Below are positions 59,167 to 64,000 of a stretch of 64,000 nt of DNA, piece by piece. The stretch comes from Mycobacterium aquaticum (lineage in GTDB: Bacteria; Actinomycetota; Actinomycetes; Mycobacteriales; Mycobacteriaceae). The stretch lies in the NCBI RefSeq assembly GCF_002086485.1, contig NZ_MVHF01000040.1:1-64000 (forward strand). Direction: 5' to 3'. The position numbers were made by a program, and so were the translations under genes. Under the pieces are notes generated by a model, which was not told the origin of the DNA, made no database searches, and saw nothing but the letters and a program-made list of their open reading frames with translations. Each line of letters begins with the position of its first letter. Position 1 is the first letter of the stretch.

Positions 59167-59720
59167 GCAGCGCGGAACTCGTCTCGACGATCCTCGGCGA
59201 AATCCGGGGCGTGCTGGACACTTTCGACTACGCCCCGCTCGACGCAGTCGCCGACGAGCTCAACTCCGCCAGCCATGTCGTGGTGGCCGGCGAGGGCCGC
59301 TCGGGCTTCATGGCCAAGGCGTTTGCGATGCGGCTCATGCATCTGGGCCTGCCGGTCCACGTCGTCGGCGAGACCACCACGCCCGCTCTGGGCAGTGCAG
59401 ACCTGCTCGTCGCGGTATCCGGATCGGGCACCACTGCGAGCACGGTGCGCACGGCAGAGCAGGCCAACAAAGTCGGCGGCCGGGTGATCGCGGTGACCAC
59501 CGATCCCGACTCGCCGTTGGCGGCCGCCGCCGCGACGGTCGTACACGTACCCGCAGCCACGAAATACCGCAAACCCGGTGAGGCCGCGACGATCCAGCCG
59601 TTGTCGAGTCTCTTCGACCAGGTTTGCCACATCGTTTTCGACGCGGTGTGTCTGCGGCTGGCGATGCTGCGCGAGGTGGACAACGCCGCGGCCCGGGCCG
59701 CTCACGCCAACACCGAGTAG
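59163..59720 (+). CDS. 6-phospho-3-hexuloisomerase-like SIS-domain protein
   Basis: The product has 185 residues, the usual PHI size. The SIS sugar-phosphate site reads VVAGEGRSGFMAKAFAMRL (Ser47), AVSGSGTTASTV (86-94) and the catalytic glutamate region PGEAATIQPLSSLFDQ. PHI interconverts hexulose-6-phosphate and fructose-6-phosphate. It overlaps the HPS gene by ATGA, the pairing of the ribulose monophosphate pathway. It is the last gene of the operon. Confidence 0.85.
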   Translation: MSSAELVSTILGEIRGVLDTFDYAPLDAVADELNSASHVVVAGEGRSGFMAKAFAMRLMHLGLPVHVVGETTTPALGSADLLVAVSGSGTTASTVRTAEQANKVGGRVIAVTTDPDSPLAAAAATVVHVPAATKYRKPGEAATIQPLSSLFDQVCHIVFDAVCLRLAMLREVDNAAARAAHANTE

Positions 59721-59733
59721 CTCGGGGGCCTGC

Positions 59734-60321
59734 TCAGCGAGGAACCGGCGGCGTCAGCAGCGCGATCGAGGCGTCGACCGCCTCCTCGGCGATATCGCTC
59801 ATCGATCCGCCGGCCTCGACGGTGTTCGCCGTCAGCTCACGCAGGCCACCGAGCAACATGATGGCCCGCGGCCGCGAAACCTCGACACCCGCGCTGTGGA
59901 ACTCGTCGGTGTCGGTCATCGTCTGCACCATGACCACGAAGTTCTCCAGCACGTCGCGTTGCAGGTCGCGTGCGGTCGCGCCCAGCGCCGGTACGTCGCG
60001 GATCCAGCTCAGCATCAGCTCCGGCCGGGACTCACCCGAGGCGATCCAGGCTTCGACGGCCTGGCGGACCTGATCGCGCCACGGCGCATGCGGGTCTACC
60101 GCAGCCGCGATCATCCGCACCTGCTCGGCGTTGGCAGCGGTCAGCAGCGCCACGAAGCACTCCTCGCGGCTGGCGAAATGTTCGTAGAAGGTCCGCCGCG
60201 AGGTACGTGCCCGCCGCACGATGTCGGCGACCGTCGTCTTCTGGTACCCATCGGCGGCTATCGACTCTTCGAGCGCATCCAGCAGCCGCGCACGGAAGTC
60301 GGTCTTGTCAGCGTCAGTCAT
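59734..60321 (-). CDS. TetR-family transcriptional regulator
   Basis: The product has 195 residues. The DNA-binding domain is RARLLDALEESIAADGYQKT then VADIVRRARTSRRTFYEHFA. The C-terminal part contains a conserved SWIRDVPALGATARDLQRD segment without known ligand. It is convergent with the PHI gene (13 nt) and upstream of nothing obvious, so its targets are not clear. The start has no strong ribosome site. Confidence 0.82.
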   Translation of the reverse strand: MTDADKTDFRARLLDALEESIAADGYQKTTVADIVRRARTSRRTFYEHFASREECFVALLTAANAEQVRMIAAAVDPHAPWRDQVRQAVEAWIASGESRPELMLSWIRDVPALGATARDLQRDVLENFVVMVQTMTDTDEFHSAGVEVSRPRAIMLLGGLRELTANTVEAGGSMSDIAEEAVDASIALLTPPVPR

Positions 60322-60354
60322 CCCGGGCAGTCATGGTACTGATCCGCGCCCGGC

Positions 60355-60618
60355 TCAGCGGCGCACCGTCGGGCTGTGCCCGACGTCGGATCGCGGCACC
60401 ACCGGATTGGTACCGGGCGGGTTGTTCTGCAGGAAACCCAGGCACGTCCCGAGGTGCCCGGCCACGCACGGGACGCCGTTGACGGTGGGCACCGGGCCGC
60501 CCGAGCGCACTTCGGTGCTGTCGGTGTCCGACGGATCCGCGACGGCAGCCGGAGCCATGGCGAGCGTGAGGGCCCAGCAACTCAGCAACATCCGGAGCAG
60601 CCCGGCGCGGTAGGCCAT
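60355..60618 (-). CDS. Small secreted protein with Cys pair
   Basis: The product has 87 residues. A signal peptide (LLRMLLSCWALTLAMAPAAVA) with a likely AVA-D cleavage leaves about 59 residues containing GGPVPTVNGVPCVAGHLGTC and a proline-rich end. Two cysteines eight residues apart could form a disulphide. Similar small mycobacterial secreted proteins are uncharacterised. Confidence 0.6.
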   Translation of the reverse strand: MAYRAGLLRMLLSCWALTLAMAPAAVADPSDTDSTEVRSGGPVPTVNGVPCVAGHLGTCLGFLQNNPPGTNPVVPRSDVGHSPTVRR

Positions 60619-60664
60619 CTCGTCACGCTTTCATCGGCTCGTAGCCGCAGCGTATCCCCCCGGA

Positions 60665-61243
60665 TCAGCCGATGGACGTCATCGGGCTGAGCACGTCCCG
60701 GACGAACTGGGCGATGTTCACGGACGGATTGCCGTCCGGGAAGCTCACGGTGGCCAGCATGTTGCCGCCGGCGTCGGCGAAGTTCTGGTCGGCACGGCCC
60801 TGATGGGTTGACGACGTCACCAGGATGATGCCCGACGTGCCTGCCGCCTTGGCCAACGGAACCGAGAACTGCGCGTTCTGCACAGTGCTGTTGGCCTTGT
60901 CCTCGACGATGATCCGGTTGGCCGGGAAGCCAAGGGTGAGAAGAAGATTGCGCATCGCAGACGCCTCGGTCCGGCCGTTCTGCGGGTTACCGCCGGTGAC
61001 GATGACGGGCGACTGCGGAAACGCCTGTGCGATCGCCAGGCCGGTGAGTACGCGGTGATAGAGGATGGTTCGCATCGAGCCGTCGGGTTTGAGGCCGTAG
61101 CCGAGGATGACGATGGCCGGTTTCGAGAAGTCCTTCCCGGCGACCGGGGGCCCCGCCGCCGCGATTCCCGGGGCGAACCCTCCACATGCGACGGCTGCCG
61201 CCAGAACTACCGCTGCGACACCGATTTTCAGGCGACGTGTCAT
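60665..61243 (-). CDS. DUF218 (YdcF/SanA-like) secreted protein
   Basis: The product has 192 residues. A signal peptide (IGVAAVVLAAAVACGGFAPG) is followed by the DUF218 fold: AIVILGYGLKPDGSMRTIL, VIVTGGNPQNGRTEASAMRN and IILVTSSTHQGRA, including the GG-x-E and S-x-x-H residues conserved in this family. It may act in envelope metabolism, as SanA and ElyC do elsewhere. ATG 61243 has GGGGGA 5 nt upstream; longer readings extend into the divergent promoter region. Confidence 0.7.
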   Translation of the reverse strand: MTRRLKIGVAAVVLAAAVACGGFAPGIAAAGPPVAGKDFSKPAIVILGYGLKPDGSMRTILYHRVLTGLAIAQAFPQSPVIVTGGNPQNGRTEASAMRNLLLTLGFPANRIIVEDKANSTVQNAQFSVPLAKAAGTSGIILVTSSTHQGRADQNFADAGGNMLATVSFPDGNPSVNIAQFVRDVLSPMTSIG

Positions 61244-61304
61244 CTGATTCCCCCAAACAGCTGCGACACCTGTGTTTGTCGTGACCCGTGAGCCCGATGT
61301 TACC

Positions 61305-61317
61305 CATCTGACAGATG
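61305..61317. promoter_or_regulatory. Small palindrome in the divergent promoter region
   Basis: CATCTG-A-CAGATG is a perfect inverted repeat between the DUF218 gene and the MgtC-like gene; GTGACC (61281-61286) and GGTCAC (61319-61324) form a wider inverted pair around it. An operator is possible; no regulator is adjacent. Confidence 0.35.
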
Positions 61318-61366
61318 TGGTCACTCTGACCGCTTAGGGTGAGCATCGTGAGCTGGCAGCATTTTC

Positions 61367-62593
61367 GTGCCGTTCCTGGTGGCACTGGCCATCGGGCTGC
61401 TGCTGGGCTTCGAGCGGGAACGCAGCCACACCCGCAATCTGCCTGCCGGCTCCCGCTCATTCGCCTTGCTGGGCCTGGCCGGAGCTGTCGCGGCCGCCAT
61501 CGACACGTGGACCATTGCGGCCGGCTCGATCGGCGTCGCCGCCCTGATGGCCGTCGCCTACGTCCGCACCAGCGCCGACGATCCGGGAACCACCACGGAG
61601 ATCGCCGGGCTCATCGCCTATCTGCTCGGCGCGCTCGCCTACACCCGCCCGGCTGAGGCGGTGGCACTCGCCGTGGTGGTCGCAGGGCTGCTGGTGTCAA
61701 AGGCCCGCATCCACCGCTTCGTCCGCGAGATCGTGAGCGAAGTCGAGCTCGAGGATGCGATCAAGTTCTTCGTCGTGGCATTCGTGATCCTGCCGCTCCT
61801 GCCCGACCGGCCGCTCGGTCCGTACGGCGTGCTCAACCCGGCGAAGGTGTGGCTACTCGTCGTTCTGCTCACCGGCATCGGCTGGGTCGGCTACATCGGC
61901 GTACGGGCACTCGGCCCGCAACGCGGCCTGCTGGTCACCGGCATGGCCGGTGGTTTCGTGTCGGCAAGCGCCACGACCGCGTCGATGGGCCGGCTCAGCC
62001 GGACCGAAGCGGGCCTGCGCGCCCCGCTGGCCAGCGCGCTGGTGGCGAGCCTGGCCACCTTCGTGCAGCTGCTCATGGTGATCGGCGTGGTCGACATCGA
62101 TGTCCTGCGGCGCCTGTGGCCCCCGGTCGTCGCCGGGGCACTCGTGCTGGTGGCCATCGCCGCCTTTGTCTACCGGGGCTCGAGCAGACCCGAGCGCGAC
62201 ACCGACGAACCCCCGGATAAGCCCACGAGCCGGCCGTTCGCACTGCGGCCCGCGCTCGTGCTGGCTGCGGTGCTGACCTTGGCACTGCTCGTCAGCCGGT
62301 GGGCGGCCGACGTGCTCGGCCCCAACGGACTGGTGCTCACTGCGTTCGCCGCAGGCCTGGCCGACGCACACGCCGGTGCCGTTGCCGCTGCCAGCCTCGC
62401 GGCCACCGGCGCGGTCACGGTCGATGCCGCGCTGATCGCGATCGGTGCAGCTCTGGGCTCCAATCTGCTGGTCAAGGCGATACTGGCATTCACCGCGGGC
62501 GGGCGCCGCTTCGGCCTGGCATTCGTGGCCGGAATGGCCGCTCCCACAATCGTATTCGGCGTAGCACTGGCCTTGGCCGTGACCCTGGTGTGA
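61367..62593 (+). CDS. MgtC/SapB and DUF4010 membrane protein
   Basis: The product has 408 residues with about 11-12 membrane segments. The N-terminal MgtC-like part has LAIGLLLGFERERSH and AGSRSFALLGLAGAVAA; the DUF4010 part contains GLLVTGMAGGFVSASATTAS and GSNLLVKAILAFTAGG. Proteins of this layout are widespread and uncharacterised; MgtC itself helps growth at low magnesium. The only start in this frame after an upstream TGA is GTG 61367 (or ATT), without a good ribosome site. Confidence 0.75.
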   Translation: MPFLVALAIGLLLGFERERSHTRNLPAGSRSFALLGLAGAVAAAIDTWTIAAGSIGVAALMAVAYVRTSADDPGTTTEIAGLIAYLLGALAYTRPAEAVALAVVVAGLLVSKARIHRFVREIVSEVELEDAIKFFVVAFVILPLLPDRPLGPYGVLNPAKVWLLVVLLTGIGWVGYIGVRALGPQRGLLVTGMAGGFVSASATTASMGRLSRTEAGLRAPLASALVASLATFVQLLMVIGVVDIDVLRRLWPPVVAGALVLVAIAAFVYRGSSRPERDTDEPPDKPTSRPFALRPALVLAAVLTLALLVSRWAADVLGPNGLVLTAFAAGLADAHAGAVAAASLAATGAVTVDAALIAIGAALGSNLLVKAILAFTAGGRRFGLAFVAGMAAPTIVFGVALALAVTLV

Positions 62594-62710
62594 ACGGCCC
62601 GTCTGGCCGGACGAATTCCCGTCGACATTGAACGCCAAACCCTCTCGTGCCGTGTCACCTACGTACGGGCGAGCGAAAGAGCACGTCCCCGACACAGGCA
62701 GGTGATAACG

Positions 62711-63103
62711 ATGCGCACGCTATTGGCAGCAGGCTGCATGGCGGGCATCGCCCTGATCGGCACTGCGGCGCCGGTTTACGCGGACAACACGACCCACAAC
62801 AACAATTGTCAGAGCATCGAGGCCAATGGCGGTGGTACGCCTGGTAACTCGGCCACATCTCCGGGTTCGGTGTTCAACGAGGGCGGCATCAACAGCCCGC
62901 TCGGCGGCAAAGGCGGGCAGGCCTACAACAGTGCCCGTCAGGGCGCGGGCGCACCGTCGCAGTACGACACGGCATGCGCCAAGACCACCGCGAACGGCAC
63001 GGCCACGCCGATGCAGACCAGCATGTCGCCGACGCAGATCAAGAACAATTCGATCGCGACCCGCGATGCCACCGGGGTGGTGTCCCACATGGGCAAGGGT
63101 TGA
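62711..63103 (+). CDS. Small secreted protein, glycine/asparagine-rich
   Basis: The product has 130 residues. A signal peptide (LAAGCMAGIALIGTAAPVYA) with cleavage at VYA-D is followed by a low-complexity region rich in N, G, S and T with two cysteines. ATG 62711 was preferred to GTG 62702 because CAGGTGA is 5 nt upstream. No domain is recognised; such small exported proteins are common in mycobacteria. Confidence 0.6.
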   Translation: MRTLLAAGCMAGIALIGTAAPVYADNTTHNNNCQSIEANGGGTPGNSATSPGSVFNEGGINSPLGGKGGQAYNSARQGAGAPSQYDTACAKTTANGTATPMQTSMSPTQIKNNSIATRDATGVVSHMGKG

Positions 63104-63375
63104 CAAGCGCGTTGCTACCGATCATTCCGATCGCGTTGGCGTGACACCCTGCTGATCGCGTTGGCAGTTGCCAACCGCCCGATGCACGGCACTTCCCCAG
63201 GGAACTGACAGGTTATCGGCAGGTGGTAATTCTCCTGTTGCCCAGGACATTTGGAGGTCATTCTTCGACTGAGGCGATCTCAGCAGCGCCAAGCCTCCCC
63301 GTAAGCTGGAGGTGTTCCCACAGCCGTGCTACGTTGCCGTGGGGGCCGATTACAACTGTTTGCCAGGGGTGGATT

Positions 63376-63969
63376 ATGAGTGTTGCGGCGCGACTGATCG
63401 CCGTCTTGTTGATTCCGTTGGCCGTACTCATGGGTGGGTGCGGAGCCAAACACAACGCCGCGACGGGCGGCACAGGCGGTAGTTCCCAGTCGATCCCGGC
63501 GGACCCGTCCGGTGATGCCAGCGACGCGGCCGGCATCACCGAGTCCTGCCCGGCACAGCCGACCACGTCGTTCGCCAAGACGAAATTCGTCATGCACAGC
63601 GGTCTGGCCTTCGGCGTCTTCCACCGGTGGCTGTGGAAGCCCTATCAGGCAGGCACATTCAAGTCAGGCGCCAGCGGCCGGATCACCGCATTCATCAAAG
63701 GCGGCCTGGCGGCGCTCTTCATCAAGCGTGAAATCCGCTTGGCCAGCAACGACGTTCAGGCCGACCCCAAGTTGTGCAGCGCGCTCATCAAGCCGCTGGC
63801 GAAGGTCGGCGACACCGTCAAGGCCGCGTTCGACAAGCTCAAGGGCGGCGACGCCAGCGGCGTCACGGATCTGAACTCCACCATCGGCTCGATCGAATCG
63901 ACCTCACAGAGCGACGGCGTGCCGATTCAGGAGGACGAGAACGCCGATATCAGCAAGCGTCCGGCGTAG
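63376..63969 (+). CDS. Putative mycobacterial lipoprotein of unknown function
   Basis: The product has 197 residues. The lipobox LMGGC (Cys22) follows a hydrophobic signal (ARLIAVLLIPLAV). A low-complexity linker precedes a helical domain with HSGLAFGVFHRWLWKPY and ITAFIKGGLAALFIKREIRL, which looks amphipathic and membrane-interacting. AGGGGTGG lies before ATG 63376. No function is assigned. Confidence 0.65.
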   Translation: MSVAARLIAVLLIPLAVLMGGCGAKHNAATGGTGGSSQSIPADPSGDASDAAGITESCPAQPTTSFAKTKFVMHSGLAFGVFHRWLWKPYQAGTFKSGASGRITAFIKGGLAALFIKREIRLASNDVQADPKLCSALIKPLAKVGDTVKAAFDKLKGGDASGVTDLNSTIGSIESTSQSDGVPIQEDENADISKRPA

Positions 63970-64000
63970 CCGCTACGGCGACGATGGTCTTGCCCGGACG

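Noticed and set aside
58537..59720. HPS/PHI pair as proof of methylotrophy
   Set aside because: The genes are embedded in an import and kinase operon with no methanol or methylamine oxidation genes. Formaldehyde fixation is only one possibility.

Overview
The window is GC-rich actinobacterial DNA, most likely from a rapidly growing Mycobacterium (Mycolicibacterium). The best evidence is a block at about 21.3-33.3 kb whose genes and relative orientation match the M. tuberculosis Rv0853c-Rv0860 neighbourhood as I remember it (pdc, far, SRPBCC proteins, dapC, fadA, fadB). Other mycobacterial signs are a PknK-type kinase/regulator, an F420-type luciferase-like oxidoreductase, tandem universal stress proteins behind a DosR-like box, and several starts with a TANNNT -10 hexamer 6-8 nt upstream and no good ribosome site, the usual look of leaderless mycobacterial mRNAs. 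No rRNA, tRNA, CRISPR array, insertion sequence or prophage was recognised.

Layout. 0-1 kb: tail of an upstream gene, then two decayed genes (an NmrA-like reductase and a SnoaL-like protein). 1.0-9.3 kb: a tightly overlapping minus-strand acyl-CoA operon (acyl-CoA dehydrogenase, CaiB-type CoA-transferase, CaiD-like hydratase, carnitine-dehydrogenase-like enzyme, a 27-residue membrane peptide, a YWTD propeller, NADH dehydrogenase 2, 3-hydroxyacyl-CoA dehydrogenase, a membrane protein). 9.7-15.3 kb: two tandem paralogous ATPase-LuxR (LAL-type) regulators with duplicated leaderless promoters. 15.4-19.3 kb: reductase, MarR regulator, SnoaL-like protein, a LuxR remnant, an SRPBCC protein and an XRE regulator. 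19.4-33.3 kb: S9 peptidase and the conserved fadBA/dapC/far/pdc block, interrupted by an ene-reductase, a luciferase-like enzyme and two Usp proteins. 33.3-36.7 kb: epimerase, esterase and a cluster of gene fragments. 36.6-46.8 kb: FAD enzyme, AhpD-like protein, SRPBCC, zinc-finger protein, PknK, CtaG-like protein, and a phytoene-desaturase-like enzyme with its TetR regulator. 46.9-51.3 kb: MHS-family transporter followed by response regulator, histidine kinase and a TAXI binding lipoprotein. 51.3-54.4 kb: cytochrome P450/hydrolase/SDR operon. 54.5-59.7 kb: an IclR regulator divergent from a five-gene operon (MFS transporter, FAH-family hydrolase, PfkB kinase, HPS-like aldolase, PHI-like isomerase). 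59.7-64 kb: TetR regulator, secreted and lipoprotein genes, a DUF218 protein and an MgtC/DUF4010 membrane protein.

How the genes work together. Three units look like self-contained systems. The 1-9 kb operon would activate an acid with a CoA-transferase, oxidise and hydrate it, oxidise the hydroxyl product with one of two dehydrogenases, and pass NADH to its own NDH-2. The 55-60 kb operon pairs import and phosphorylation of a sugar or sugar acid with ribulose-monophosphate-pathway-type enzymes under an IclR regulator with two 33-bp operator modules. The 47-51 kb unit puts a periplasmic TAXI binding protein behind a two-component system without any TRAP permease subunits, suggesting a ligand sensor that may control the adjacent carboxylate transporter. 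All functions are read from sequence motifs and remembered family features; no database search was run.
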